Positions 15,970 through 24,501 of a stretch of DNA of 64,000 nt are shown here, piece after piece. The position numbers and the translations under genes are program-made. Within the stretch, counting starts at the first letter, position 1. The number at the start of each line of letters is the position of its first letter. The notes beneath the pieces are model-generated. The model was not told the origin of the DNA. It did no database searches and saw nothing but the letters and a program-made list of their open reading frames with translations. This DNA comes from Actinomadura harenae (GTDB lineage Bacteria > Actinomycetota > Actinomycetes > Streptosporangiales > Streptosporangiaceae): assembly GCF_003696215.1 (NCBI RefSeq), contig NZ_RFFG01000008.1, positions 1 to 64,000 of the forward strand, given 5' to 3'.

Positions 15970-17172
15970 TCAGAAGGCGCCGGTGCCGTTCGGGGTGCCG
16001 AGCCCGGTCGGGCCGTCCCACCCGACGCGGGCGGTGCACAGCTGCGACGGCGAGCAGGACCCGTTGCTGCCGCTCGTCACGTCGAACAGCGACGAGGTGT
16101 GCGAGTACGGGTAGTTGTTGTCGACGGAGGCCGCGTTGCCCGCCAGGCCGTAGACGGCCGCGATGATCGGGGCCGACACGCTGGTGCCGCCGAAGACCAT
16201 CCAGCCGGACTGGCCCTGGTAGGCGGTGCTGTCGTAGACGGCGACGCCGGTCGACGGGTCGGCGACCGCGGAGACGTCGGCGACGGCGCGGCGGGAGCAG
16301 CCGGTGCCCACGCTCGCCTGGCCGGTCAGCTGCGTGTTGTAGGACGAGCAGCCGCTGCCCGCGCCGTTCCACGCGGACTCCGTCCAGCCGCGCGCGTTGC
16401 CGCTGGTGCTGAGCGAGGTGCCGCCGACCGCCGTCACGTAGTGGGACGAGGCCGGGTACTCGACGCCGTAGCCGGCGTCACCGGAGCTCACGGTGATCGC
16501 GATGCCCGGGTGGTTGTAGTACTTGCCGTAGGACGAGTCCGACGCGTCCGAGCCGCCGTAGCTGTTGCTCACGACGTTCGCGAGCTTGGCCCCGGTGTTC
16601 TCGGCGGTGCCGAGGTTGGCGAACGACGCGGACGAGGCCTCGACCAGCACGATCTTGCAGTTCGGGCAGACCGCGGAGACCATGTCCAGGTCGAGCGAGA
16701 TCTCCTGCGCCCAGCCGCCGTCGGTGGCGGGCAGGTTGTTGCCGCCGTTCTGGTCGACCTTCTTGAAGCAGCCGCTGCTGCTGGTGCAGAGGGGCAGGCC
16801 GTACTGCGCCCGGTAGACGTTCATGTCCGCCTCGGCCGTCGGGTCGTTGTAGGCGTCGACGATCGCGACGGTCTGACCCGAGCCGGCCGTGGAGGACGGG
16901 AGCTTGTACGCGCTCTGCAGGTTGGCGGGGCTGAGACCGCTGGGGGCCGCGAGCTTGGCCTTCAGGGTCTGCTCGGAGACGGCCACGTCGTTCCGGACGA
17001 TCGCGTGGCAGTGCGCCTGGCCGGCGCGGGCGGTGGCGCACGCGTGGTGCGTCCCGGCGGGGGCGGCCGGGACGGCCGGACTCGCGGAGGCCGTTCCGAA
17101 CGGGGTGCTGAGCACGGACGCCGCGGCCAGGATCATCCCGGTCATCGCGTACCGCAGTGGGGGTCGCCGCAT
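15970..17172 (-). CDS. Secreted S53 (sedolisin) serine-carboxyl peptidase, first copy
   Basis: The 400-residue exported protein starts at an ATG preceded by AGGAGGAGAG and has a Sec signal peptide ending GTASASP. The sedolisin triad is visible: Glu and Asp in WAQEISLDLDM and the Ser in FGGTSVSAP. A calcium-site-like C terminus (VTSGSNG ... GWDGPTGLGTPNG) completes the domain. The pro-region is only about 60 residues, far shorter than the classical S53 prodomain of about 180. Several paired Cys (CTSSSGC, CPNC) suggest disulfides. It is a probable extracellular peptidase, divergent from a membrane protein gene. Confidence 0.9.
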   Translation of the reverse strand: MRRPPLRYAMTGMILAAASVLSTPFGTASASPAVPAAPAGTHHACATARAGQAHCHAIVRNDVAVSEQTLKAKLAAPSGLSPANLQSAYKLPSSTAGSGQTVAIVDAYNDPTAEADMNVYRAQYGLPLCTSSSGCFKKVDQNGGNNLPATDGGWAQEISLDLDMVSAVCPNCKIVLVEASSASFANLGTAENTGAKLANVVSNSYGGSDASDSSYGKYYNHPGIAITVSSGDAGYGVEYPASSHYVTAVGGTSLSTSGNARGWTESAWNGAGSGCSSYNTQLTGQASVGTGCSRRAVADVSAVADPSTGVAVYDSTAYQGQSGWMVFGGTSVSAPIIAAVYGLAGNAASVDNNYPYSHTSSLFDVTSGSNGSCSPSQLCTARVGWDGPTGLGTPNGTGAF

Positions 17173-17340
17173 GGGGCTCTCCTCCTGTAGCGGGGGGACA
17201 AGGTCGGCGCGCATGGGAGACGCGCCGCCCGGAGAATCACACGGGAAGACCCGGTACGAATAGCCCAAAACCCGGCATTTCTCTACTTCTGTCACTCGTC
17301 GCCAGCCGGGCACACGGACGGCTGTGACGAGCCGCCAAAG

Positions 17341-17358
17341 TTGCTCGCTTGAGCAAGC
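17341..17358. promoter_or_regulatory. Inverted repeat, possible operator
   Basis: TTGCTC-GCTT-GAGCAA (17341-17356) interlocks with GCTTG-AG-CAAGC (17347-17358) about 40 bp upstream of the membrane-protein start, and could serve either divergent gene. Confidence 0.4.
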
Positions 17359-17395
17359 GCTAGGGATTCCCCCCTTGCTTCGGAGCGTGCACCAT

Positions 17396-17989
17396 GTGAG
17401 CGTGCTCAGCTCAGACGACCTGCGCCGGCTGCCCCCCGCCGAGCGCGCCGAACTGCTGCGGGAACTGATCCGGCTGGCCGACGACGACCCCCTCGCCGCC
17501 CCGCACCTGCGGCTGCGGCGGCGGCTCGGCCTCGCCATGCTCACCGCGTGCTGCGTCTGGCTCGTCCCCTGGACGGTGATGCTGGGCTTCACGCTCCCCG
17601 ACCACTCCACGGGCGGGCAGTGGCGCGTCGCCTGGACCGGCTTCGACGTCGGCCTGACCCTCGCGCTCGCCGCGACGGCGTTCGCCGCGTGGCGCAGGCT
17701 CCAGGTCGTCGTCCTCGGCCAGATCGTGTGCGGCACCCTCCTGGTCTGCGACGCGTGGTTCGACATGACGCTGTCGTGGGGATCGGGCGACTTCACGCTG
17801 AGCGTCGTGACCGCGCTGCTCGGCGAACTGCCGCTCGCCGGGCTGCTCTTCTACGCCGCCCGGCACGTGGTGCTGACGACCGTCCACAGCATGTGGACAC
17901 GCGAGGGCCGCGAGGGTCCCGCGCCTCGCCTGCGCGACCTCGGCATCATCACCGCCGAGCACCGACGCCGCCGCCGTCCGCCCTCCTGA
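17396..17989 (+). CDS. Predicted four-helix membrane protein, unrecognised
   Basis: The protein of about 197 residues opens with a charged helix (SDDLRRLPPAERAELLRELIRLADDD). Four hydrophobic segments follow: LAMLTACCVWLVPWTVMLGF, FDVGLTLALAATAFAAW, VVVLGQIVCGTLLVCDAWF and LLGELPLAGLLFYAARHVV. A basic tail ends the chain. I do not recognise a functional family. The GTG at 17396 lies about 10 nt after GGAG; GTG codons at 17387 and 17402 are alternatives. Confidence 0.7.
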   Translation: MSVLSSDDLRRLPPAERAELLRELIRLADDDPLAAPHLRLRRRLGLAMLTACCVWLVPWTVMLGFTLPDHSTGGQWRVAWTGFDVGLTLALAATAFAAWRRLQVVVLGQIVCGTLLVCDAWFDMTLSWGSGDFTLSVVTALLGELPLAGLLFYAARHVVLTTVHSMWTREGREGPAPRLRDLGIITAEHRRRRRPPS

Positions 17990-18083
17990 CCGTCCGCCCT
18001 CCTGGCCTCCTGACCTCCACGATCAGCCGTCCGCCCGGCCGTCGGGGTCAGCCGGGCCGGGTCGTTCCGCCTGGTCGTCGGGG

Positions 18084-19271
18084 TCAGCCGCGTTGGGCGG
18101 CCACGGCCTTGGCGACGGCGTGGAGGGCGGCGAGGGTGTCGCCGTCGTTGAACGAGTAGAACGTCGACCGGACGATCACGACCTTGCGGGCCGGGTCCAC
18201 GTAGATGAGCTGGCCGCCGAGGCCGCTCGCGTAGTAGCCGTCGGTCCCGTCGATCCACCAGTGGAGGCCGTAGGACGGGCTGACCCCGGACGGCGTGTGC
18301 ACCCGCTCGACCCAGGACGCCGGGACGACACGGCGTCCGGCGACGCGTCCGCCGTCCAGCATCATCTTCCCGAAGCGGGCGAAGTCGCGGTCGGTGGCGT
18401 AGATGCAGCAGTAGCCGAGGGCGTGCCCGTGGGAGTCCGTGCCGACGTAGTCGGTGTCGGCCATGCCGGTCGGCTCCCAGATGCGCTTCTGCAGGAACCG
18501 CGTGAACGGCATCCCGTACGCGTTCGCGACGACCTGGGCGAGCAGCGCGCTGTTGAGGCTCGTGTAGTTGAACTTGCCGCCCTGCGGCGAGGCGGTGTGG
18601 CGTCCGGCGGCCCACTGGACGGGCGTGCTGAGGCCGAGGCTGAACGCGGGGTGCATGGTGATGTCGTCGGTCGTCTCGTCCCAGGCGATGCCGGACGACA
18701 TGCGCAGCAGGTTGTAGAGGGTGACCTTGCCGTAGTCGGCGTTCGCCAGCTCGGGGATGTACCGGGCGACCGTGTCGTCGAGGGAGTGGATCCTGCCCTC
18801 GGCGAGGGCGATGCCGACCGCGTCGCCGGTGAACGACTTGGCCATCGACCAGGACTGGAAGCGGCTGTCCTTGCCGAACCCGGGCGCGTACCACTCGGTG
18901 ACGATCTTGTTCCCGTCGAGGACGAGGAAGCCCTGCGTGCCGGATCCGGCCAGGTAGTCGTTCAGCGTCTTCGTCGCGCCGCCGGAGGTGTAGGTGACGT
19001 GCAGGTCGCGCTGCGCGTCCACCAGCCCGGCCGGCCTGGACGACGGCTTGAGCGGATCGAAGCCCGGCAGCACCGACATGATGTCCGGCACCGCGGGCGG
19101 GCCAGGCCGGGCGGCGCGCGCGGCCTTCGCCGTGGCCGCGTTCGCGGCGGCGTTCGTGGCCGCGTTCGTGGCGGCGTTCGTGGCGGCGTGCGCGGTGGTG
19201 GACGGCGCGGTCAGCGCGACGGCGGTGAGGAGTGCGGCGGTGGCGAGTGACGGCGTCCTGCGGCGGCGCAT
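18084..19271 (-). CDS. Secreted serine hydrolase (beta-lactamase/6-aminohexanoate-dimer hydrolase type)
   Basis: The 395-residue exported protein has a signal peptide (MRRRRTPSLATAALLTAVALTAPS ending AHA), then a repetitive Ala-Asn-Thr stretch encoded by a 12-bp repeat. The catalytic motif is SMAKSF (SxxK), with YTSLNS as the Tyr motif and GLGGQLIYVDP near the C terminus. The order and the LHWWIDG motif fit EstB/NylB-like esterases rather than true beta-lactamases. It lies between two S53 peptidases, suggesting a secreted degradative cluster, although each gene has its own promoter. Confidence 0.87.
   Translation of the reverse strand: MRRRRTPSLATAALLTAVALTAPSTTAHAATNAATNAATNAAANAATAKAARAARPGPPAVPDIMSVLPGFDPLKPSSRPAGLVDAQRDLHVTYTSGGATKTLNDYLAGSGTQGFLVLDGNKIVTEWYAPGFGKDSRFQSWSMAKSFTGDAVGIALAEGRIHSLDDTVARYIPELANADYGKVTLYNLLRMSSGIAWDETTDDITMHPAFSLGLSTPVQWAAGRHTASPQGGKFNYTSLNSALLAQVVANAYGMPFTRFLQKRIWEPTGMADTDYVGTDSHGHALGYCCIYATDRDFARFGKMMLDGGRVAGRRVVPASWVERVHTPSGVSPSYGLHWWIDGTDGYYASGLGGQLIYVDPARKVVIVRSTFYSFNDGDTLAALHAVAKAVAAQRG
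19150..19185. repeat. 12-bp tandem repeat, three copies
   Basis: GCGTTCGTGGC(C/G) is repeated three times in frame within the serine hydrolase gene, encoding the Ala/Asn/Thr run after the signal peptide. Copy number may vary between strains. Confidence 0.85.
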
Positions 19272-19478
19272 GGCGGCTCCCGGATGTGTCCCGCTGAGTG
19301 ATCACCCGGACCGTAGACCGCGGATCCGCCCCGCGACAAGGACATCGCGGCGGCGCGTCCCGCTTCAATAGACAGAAATGTTCTTCTGACATCGGAACCG
19401 GCCTGGTCGGGCCGGACGAGCCCTGACCGGAATCGGCCGAAGTGTCCCCTCTTGACGGCGTGATCTTGGAGGTCTTAG

Positions 19479-21095
19479 ATGCATCTGCGGTGCACGCTGG
19501 TCCTCCGCACTGGGCGGTGCGCGGACCGGAGCGGCCCCGGGGACACCGTCCGCGCGACGACCGCCGCGCGGAGTCCCTTCGTGCCGGGAGTCCCCTTGTC
19601 CCTGCTCCACACCGCTCACGGGCACCGCGCGCCCGTCTGGCTCGCGGCCGTCGCGCTCGCCGGGGCCACCCTGGCCGCCCTTCCGGTGGCCGCCTCGTCC
19701 GGCGACGGCGACGCCCTTCCGGCGCCGCGTCCGCACGCGACGGACTTCTCCTACCTGGGCGCGTCCGTGACGCCGCCCACCCAGGGCGACTGCGCGTCGG
19801 TCGGCCGCCGCTGCTTCACGCCGCAGGCCCTCCAGAACGCCTACAACGTCGGCCCGCTGCACGCCAAGGGCCAGGACGGACGCGGCCGGACGATCGCCAT
19901 CGTCGACTCGTTCGGCTACGACCAGGCCGAGGCCGACCTCAAGATCTACAGCCAGCAGTTCGGCCTGCCGCTGATGTGCGGCATGCCGGACGTCGCCTGC
20001 AAGCCGGGCATGCCGACCTTCACCCGGCTCAAGCAGGGCAACCGGCCCGTGAACGAGCCGCCGCCCGGCAGCAACGGCACCGGCCAGGAGGACAGCAACG
20101 GCTGGGCGCTGGAGGTCGCGCTCGACCTGGACATGGCGCACGCCATGGCCCCCGGCGCGAACATCGTGCTGGTCTCCTCCTCGACCGCCGAGACCCTCGG
20201 CACCCAGGGCTTCCCGCAGCTGATGAACCTGGAGCAGAAGGTCGTCGACGACGGCATGGCCGACGTCATCTCGCAGAGCTTCGGCTCCGGCGAGGAGGCG
20301 TTCCACTCGACCGCGGTGCTGCAGAACCTGCGGCACGCGTTCCAGTCGGCCGCGTCCAAGGGCGTCACGGTCCTCGCCAGCTCCGGTGACGGCGGCAGCG
20401 AGAACGACTTCAAGGCCCCGGTGAAGAACCCGGCCGCGATCCCGCAGGCGTCCGTCGGCTGGCCCGCGTCCGACCCGCTGGTCACCAGCGTCGGCGGCAC
20501 CTTCCTGTGCCTGGACGGCGCGACCGGCACGCACGTCGACAACAGCAGCGCCCCGGCCGCGTGCTCGACCTTCCCGGGTCAGCGCGAGGTCGCCTGGACG
20601 TTCGCCGGCGGCGGTTTCAGCCACGTCTTCAGCAAGCCCGCGTACCAGAACACGCTGCCCGCCGGGTCGACCCCGATCGGATCCATGCGCGGCGTGCCGG
20701 ACATCGCGTCGCAGGCCAGCTCGGCGACCGGCGTCCTCGTCCGGGACACCGCGCCCGGCGCGACCGGCGTCAAGTGCCCGAGCGGCGACCCGTGCAGCTC
20801 CGGCTGGTACGTCGTCGGCGGCACCTCGGCGTCCACCCCGCAGTGGGCGGGCCTGGTCGCCATCACCGCGCAGATCGCCGGCCACCCGCTGGGCCAGATC
20901 AACCAGTCGCTCTACGACCTGGCCAACGGCCCCGACTACGGCGCGTACTTCTACGACGTGACGACGGGCAACAACTCCAACCCGGACTTCCCGACCATCC
21001 CGGGCTTCGCGGCCACCAAGGGCTGGGACCCGGTCACCGGCCTCGGCACCCCGAACGCCGCGGCCCTGCTCCCGGCGCTCGCCGCCCACTCCTGA
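19479..21095 (+). CDS. Secreted S53 (sedolisin) peptidase, second copy
   Basis: The protein of up to 538 residues carries the S53 triad: Glu/Asp in WALEVALDLDMAHA and Ser in VGGTSASTP. The calcium-binding end is YDVTTGNNSN ... GWDPVTGLGTPN. A hydrophobic export segment (VWLAAVALAGATLAALPVAAS) lies around residues 53-73 from the ATG at 19479, which has GGAGG six nt upstream. A GTG at 19581 would give a more usual signal peptide. The Cys-rich insert (LMCGMPDVACKPG) and lack of a long prodomain parallel the first copy, but divergence shows they are not a recent duplication. Confidence 0.88.
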   Translation: MHLRCTLVLRTGRCADRSGPGDTVRATTAARSPFVPGVPLSLLHTAHGHRAPVWLAAVALAGATLAALPVAASSGDGDALPAPRPHATDFSYLGASVTPPTQGDCASVGRRCFTPQALQNAYNVGPLHAKGQDGRGRTIAIVDSFGYDQAEADLKIYSQQFGLPLMCGMPDVACKPGMPTFTRLKQGNRPVNEPPPGSNGTGQEDSNGWALEVALDLDMAHAMAPGANIVLVSSSTAETLGTQGFPQLMNLEQKVVDDGMADVISQSFGSGEEAFHSTAVLQNLRHAFQSAASKGVTVLASSGDGGSENDFKAPVKNPAAIPQASVGWPASDPLVTSVGGTFLCLDGATGTHVDNSSAPAACSTFPGQREVAWTFAGGGFSHVFSKPAYQNTLPAGSTPIGSMRGVPDIASQASSATGVLVRDTAPGATGVKCPSGDPCSSGWYVVGGTSASTPQWAGLVAITAQIAGHPLGQINQSLYDLANGPDYGAYFYDVTTGNNSNPDFPTIPGFAATKGWDPVTGLGTPNAAALLPALAAHS

Positions 21096-21112
21096 CCCCG
21101 CCCCCTCCCCGG

Positions 21113-21146
21113 TCCCGGCGCGGAACCTCCCAGCTCCGCGCCGGGA
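21113..21146 (+). terminator. First hairpin after second sedolisin gene
   Basis: A 12-bp stem TCCCGGCGCGGA with its complement and a 10-nt loop. Confidence 0.65.
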
Positions 21147-21173
21147 CCACCCCGGGACCACCCGGGCACCCCT

Positions 21174-21205
21174 CGGCCCCCTGACCGGTTGCGGTCAGGG
21201 GGCCG
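21174..21205 (+). terminator. Second hairpin after second sedolisin gene
   Basis: A 13-bp stem CGGCCCCCTGACC with its complement, loop GGTTGC, followed by GGATCTTTG; a stacked terminator pair with the preceding hairpin. Confidence 0.8.
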
Positions 21206-21291
21206 GGATCTTTGTGGCGTACGGGGCACGGAGTTCGTCAGGGATCCGTGTCAGGGTGACGGCAGTGCCTCGACTCCCCCGGAGGTCGCCG

Positions 21292-21933
21292 ATGGACGCG
21301 CCGCTCCCCGCCGACACCCCGTCCGCCCGCCGTCCGCCGGGACGCGTCGGGTCCGCCGTCGCCGGGCTGGCCGGCGGGCTCCTCGCGATGGTCCTGCTGT
21401 GGTTCTACTGGGAGCAGATCCTCTCCGTCCTGTTCGTCGGCGGGCTCGTCGCCGGTGGGGTCGGGCTGTACGTCCGGCATCGGCGGGAGATCGCGCGGGC
21501 GCATGAGGCGGAGCTGCGGGCGCGTGAGGCCGAGCTGCGCGAGCTCGCCCATCTCGAGCAGGTGGACGTCATGAGCGGAGACGCGTTCGAGGACCTCACC
21601 GCGCGCCTCCTCGAACGCGACGGGTTCCTGGACGTCGCGGTCGTCGGACGGTCGCGGGACCGGGGCATCGACGTGCTCGCCACCGCCCCGGACGGGCGGG
21701 AGCTGGCCGTCCAGTGCAAGCGGCAGGCGAAGCCGGTGGGCGCGGACCGCGTCCGGAACCTGATCGGCGCGGTGCACTCCAGCTACGCGGGCCGCGTCGG
21801 CGTGCTGGTCACCAACAACACGTTCACGGCGCAGGCGCGGGAGGAGGCGGGGAAGGCGGAACCGGGCCGCCTGTTCCTCGTCGGACGCGACGACCTGGCC
21901 CGCTGGATGGACGGCGGGCCGTTCCCGCTCTGA
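21292..21933 (+). CDS. Membrane-anchored Mrr-type restriction endonuclease-like protein
   Basis: The 213-residue protein has two N-terminal transmembrane helices (VGSAVAGLAGGLLAMVLLWFYW and LSVLFVGGLVAGGVGLYV), a charged coiled coil (RAHEAELRAREAELRELAHLEQ), then an Mrr_cat domain. The PD-(D/E)xK core is visible: GDAFEDLTARLLERDGF, GRSRDRGIDVLA with the catalytic Asp and LAVQCKRQ with the QxK motif; VGVLVTNNTFTAQAREEA follows. Mrr enzymes cut modified DNA. Membrane tethering suggests surveillance of entering DNA, an inference. The ATG follows GGAGG at 21281-21285. No methyltransferase is adjacent. Confidence 0.85.
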   Translation: MDAPLPADTPSARRPPGRVGSAVAGLAGGLLAMVLLWFYWEQILSVLFVGGLVAGGVGLYVRHRREIARAHEAELRAREAELRELAHLEQVDVMSGDAFEDLTARLLERDGFLDVAVVGRSRDRGIDVLATAPDGRELAVQCKRQAKPVGADRVRNLIGAVHSSYAGRVGVLVTNNTFTAQAREEAGKAEPGRLFLVGRDDLARWMDGGPFPL

Positions 21934-21936
21934 CCC

Positions 21937-22584
21937 TCACTCGGCGAGGCGGATGAGGCGCCGGTCGGCGGCGGCCCGGACGGCGGCCGTGCGGGAGTCG
22001 ACGCCCAGCTTGGCGAAGACGTGCACGAGGTGCGTCTTCACCGTCGCCTCGCTGATGAACAGGGCGCGCGCGATCTGCCGGTTGGACAGGCCCCGCGCGA
22101 GGTGCTCGAGGATCTCGACCTCGCGCGGGCTGAGCGCCGGGGCCGGGTCCCGGACGCGGTTGACCAGGCGGGTCGCGACGGCCGGGGACAGCGCGGTCTC
22201 GCCGCGGGCGGCCGTCCGGACGCCCTGGAACAGCTCGTCCGGCGGGCCCGCCTTGAGCAGGTAGCCGGACGCGCCGACGTCCAGCGCCCGGGAGATGTCG
22301 GCGTCGGAGTCGTAGGTGGTCAGGACGAGCACGCGCGGCGGGTCCGGGAGGGCGAGGACGCGGCGGGTGGCCTCGACGCCGTCGATGCCCTCGCCGAGCC
22401 GCAGGTCCATCAGGACGAGGTCGGGGCGGAGCAGGCCCGCCTGCCGGACGGCCTCCTCGCCCGTCCCGGCCTCGCCGGCGACCTCCAGGTCGTCCTCCCC
22501 GGCGAGCAGGGCGCGCAGGCCCGCGCGGACCACCGGGTGGTCGTCGGCGATCAGGAGGCGGATCGGGGCGTCGGCCGTGCTCAT
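21937..22584 (-). CDS. NarL/SenR-like response regulator
   Basis: This 215-residue protein is a canonical receiver-LuxR regulator: acidic pair ADDHPVVR, phosphoacceptor LVLMDLRL, Thr in LTTYDSD, Lys in GYLLKAGPP, then HTH LSPREVEILEHLARGLSNRQIARALFISEATVKTHL. It overlaps the kinase gene upstream by 4 nt (ATGA), so the pair is co-translated. The neighbouring HbpS-like gene supports a SenR-like role in heme/oxidative-stress response. Confidence 0.93.
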   Translation of the reverse strand: MSTADAPIRLLIADDHPVVRAGLRALLAGEDDLEVAGEAGTGEEAVRQAGLLRPDLVLMDLRLGEGIDGVEATRRVLALPDPPRVLVLTTYDSDADISRALDVGASGYLLKAGPPDELFQGVRTAARGETALSPAVATRLVNRVRDPAPALSPREVEILEHLARGLSNRQIARALFISEATVKTHLVHVFAKLGVDSRTAAVRAAADRRLIRLAE

Positions 22585-23720
22585 GGGCGGCTCCTCGGAA
22601 GGCGGGCGGCGACGACGGTGCCCTCGCCCGGTTCGCTCTCGACGACCAGGGTTCCGCCGACCCCCGCGACACGGTCGCGCATGCCGGGCAGGCCGTAGCC
22701 CCGGCCCGCCCCACCGGGGCGGGGCGCGGCGGGGTCGAAGCCGCAGCCGTCGTCGGCGACGTCCAGCGCGACCTCGTCGTCCAGGTAGGACAGGGTGATC
22801 ACGATGTGCGCGGCGGCGGCGTGCTCGCGGGCGTTGGCGAGCGCACCCTGCGCCACGCGGTGCAGGGCGGCCTGCTCCTCGGGCGTCAGCGGGTACTCCT
22901 CCCCCTCGACGCGCAGGGCCGCGCCCTCCCGGTCGGCGAGCGAGCGCAGCGCGTGCGGCAGCGACCCGGCGGCCAGGTCGGACGGCGCCAGCGCGCGGAC
23001 GAACCGGCGCGCCTCGTCCAGGTTCGCGGCCGCCTCGTCCGCGGCCCGCCGGACCAGGGCGCGGGCCTCCGCCGGGTCGGTGCCGAACGACCGGTCGGCG
23101 GCCTGGAGCAGCATGCCCATGCTGGTCAGGCCCTGCGCGAGGGTGTCGTGGATCTCCCGGGACAGCCTTTGCCGCTCGCCGAGGATCCCGGCGGTGCGCT
23201 GGGTCGCGGCCAGCGCGTCCGCCAGCCGGTCGAACTCCAGGAAGATCACCAGGATCATCCCGGACACCGCGACCGGCGCGAGCACCAGGCTGAGGTCGAA
23301 CGTCGCGGTCAGCCTGAGCTGCGCGAACACCACGGCGGCGGTCACGACGACCGCGCCGAGGACGGCCGCCGGGCGGGTGAGCAGCCGCAGCGCGGCGAAG
23401 TACAGGGGCGGCGCGCACCAGGCGAAGCTCGGCGCGATCAGCACCAGCGACAGCCAGACGATCATGACGACGACCAGCCAGGCGAGCAGGCCCCGGTGGC
23501 CGAGCCGGTCCCACAGGACCGTCCCGGCGACGTAGAGGAGCGCGAGCAGGCCGCAGAGCGCGAACTTGGGCCAGGCGGACTCCTCCAGCCCGTGCCGGAC
23601 GGCGAACCGGGACGCGGACGAGGCCAGCAGCAGGAAGAACGCCACGTGCATGGCCAGGTCGATCCGCGTCCGCGCGATGCGCGCGGCGGCGGCCGTCGTT
23701 CCGGCATTCGCGCTGGTCAC
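22581..23720 (-). CDS. NarL-family sensor histidine kinase, SenS-like
   Basis: The 379-residue kinase has about five transmembrane helices in its first 165 residues and no large extracellular domain. A HisKA_3 phosphoacceptor box follows (RQRLSREIHDTLAQGLTSM), with an ATPase domain containing the N-box QGALANAREH and G-boxes VADDGCGFDP and GYGLPGMRDR. Short external loops agree with SenS of Streptomyces reticuli, which is modulated by the external heme-binding protein HbpS. The first gene of a two-gene operon, it is divergent from an HbpS homolog. Confidence 0.9.
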   Translation of the reverse strand: MTSANAGTTAAAARIARTRIDLAMHVAFFLLLASSASRFAVRHGLEESAWPKFALCGLLALLYVAGTVLWDRLGHRGLLAWLVVVMIVWLSLVLIAPSFAWCAPPLYFAALRLLTRPAAVLGAVVVTAAVVFAQLRLTATFDLSLVLAPVAVSGMILVIFLEFDRLADALAATQRTAGILGERQRLSREIHDTLAQGLTSMGMLLQAADRSFGTDPAEARALVRRAADEAAANLDEARRFVRALAPSDLAAGSLPHALRSLADREGAALRVEGEEYPLTPEEQAALHRVAQGALANAREHAAAAHIVITLSYLDDEVALDVADDGCGFDPAAPRPGGAGRGYGLPGMRDRVAGVGGTLVVESEPGEGTVVAARLPRSRP

Positions 23721-23768
23721 AGGCCTCTCCTTCCCTGATCACCGACGGTACTCGGAGCGGCGGCGGGG

Positions 23769-23815
23769 GTGGGCCTCCGGGGCATCCATCGTTCGGTTGA
23801 TGCCGGTCCCCACCG
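23769..23815. promoter_or_regulatory. Nested inverted repeats between kinase and HbpS-like gene
   Basis: GGCATC ... GATGCC (23781-23804, 6-bp arms) lies inside an outer GGTGGG ... CCCACC pair. It occupies the middle of the divergent promoter region where a SenR-like regulator would be expected to bind. Confidence 0.35.
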
Positions 23816-23884
23816 TCCTTGCGATGGCGGGAGGAAACCCGGCGGCCAGGCTGGAGACATCGCACAACGGAAAGGACCACCAGC

Positions 23885-24439
23885 ATGAAGAACATCAAGA
23901 CCCTGGTCGGCATGACGGCGGGCGTGGCCCTGGTGGGCGGCGCCGTGGCGATGGGCGCGGCGACCGCGAACGCCGCCCCGGCCGCCCCCGCCGCGCCCGC
24001 CGCCGCGAAGGGCGCCCAGGCCGTCGCCCAGACCCGCGTCCTCACCGCGGACGCCGCGATGAAGGCCGCCGACGCCGCGCAGAAGGAGGCCGCCAGGCAG
24101 CACCAGCGCGTCGCCGTCGTGATCGTGGACCGGTCCGGCGACCTCAAGCTGGTCGTCAAGGGCGACGGCGCGGGCCCGCAGACCGTCGAGTCCGCCAAGC
24201 GCAAGGCCTACACCGCCGTCGCGTGGGGCCAGCCGACCTCCAAGCTGACCCAGAACGCCACCGGCAACGGCCCCTCGGTGAAGGACATCCCGGGGACGCT
24301 GTTCCTCGCGGGCGGTGTCCCGGTCGCGTCCGGCGGCTCCCCGATCGCGGGCATCGGCGTCGGCGGCGCCCCGCAGGGCTCGATCGACGAGTCCATCGCG
24401 CAGGCCGGCCTCGACGCCATCGCGAACCAGCTCGGCTGA
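23885..24439 (+). CDS. Secreted GlcG/HbpS-family heme-binding protein
   Basis: The 184-residue protein has a Sec signal peptide (MKNIKTLVGMTAGVALVGGA ending ATANAAP), an Ala/Pro linker and a GlcG/HbpS domain. Family features include RVAVVIVDRSGDLKLVVKGD, VESAKRKAYTAVAWGQPTSKL, IPGTLFLAGGVPVASGGSPIAGIGVGG and a C-terminal helix. HbpS of S. reticuli binds heme outside the cell and signals oxidative stress to SenS. Export, domain and location next to a SenS/SenR-like pair all match. AAAGGA precedes the ATG. Confidence 0.88.
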   Translation: MKNIKTLVGMTAGVALVGGAVAMGAATANAAPAAPAAPAAAKGAQAVAQTRVLTADAAMKAADAAQKEAARQHQRVAVVIVDRSGDLKLVVKGDGAGPQTVESAKRKAYTAVAWGQPTSKLTQNATGNGPSVKDIPGTLFLAGGVPVASGGSPIAGIGVGGAPQGSIDESIAQAGLDAIANQLG

Positions 24440-24446
24440 CCCCTTC

Positions 24447-24488
24447 AGCGAACCGGCCCGAGGCATCCGTGCCACGGGCCGGTTCGCT
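24447..24488. terminator. Terminator between HbpS-like and DUF2207 genes
   Basis: A 14-bp stem AGCGAACCGGCCCG with its complement and a 14-nt loop, followed by GTTTCC; it serves both convergent genes. Confidence 0.8.
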
Positions 24489-24501
24489 GTTTCCGGGGCG
24501 T

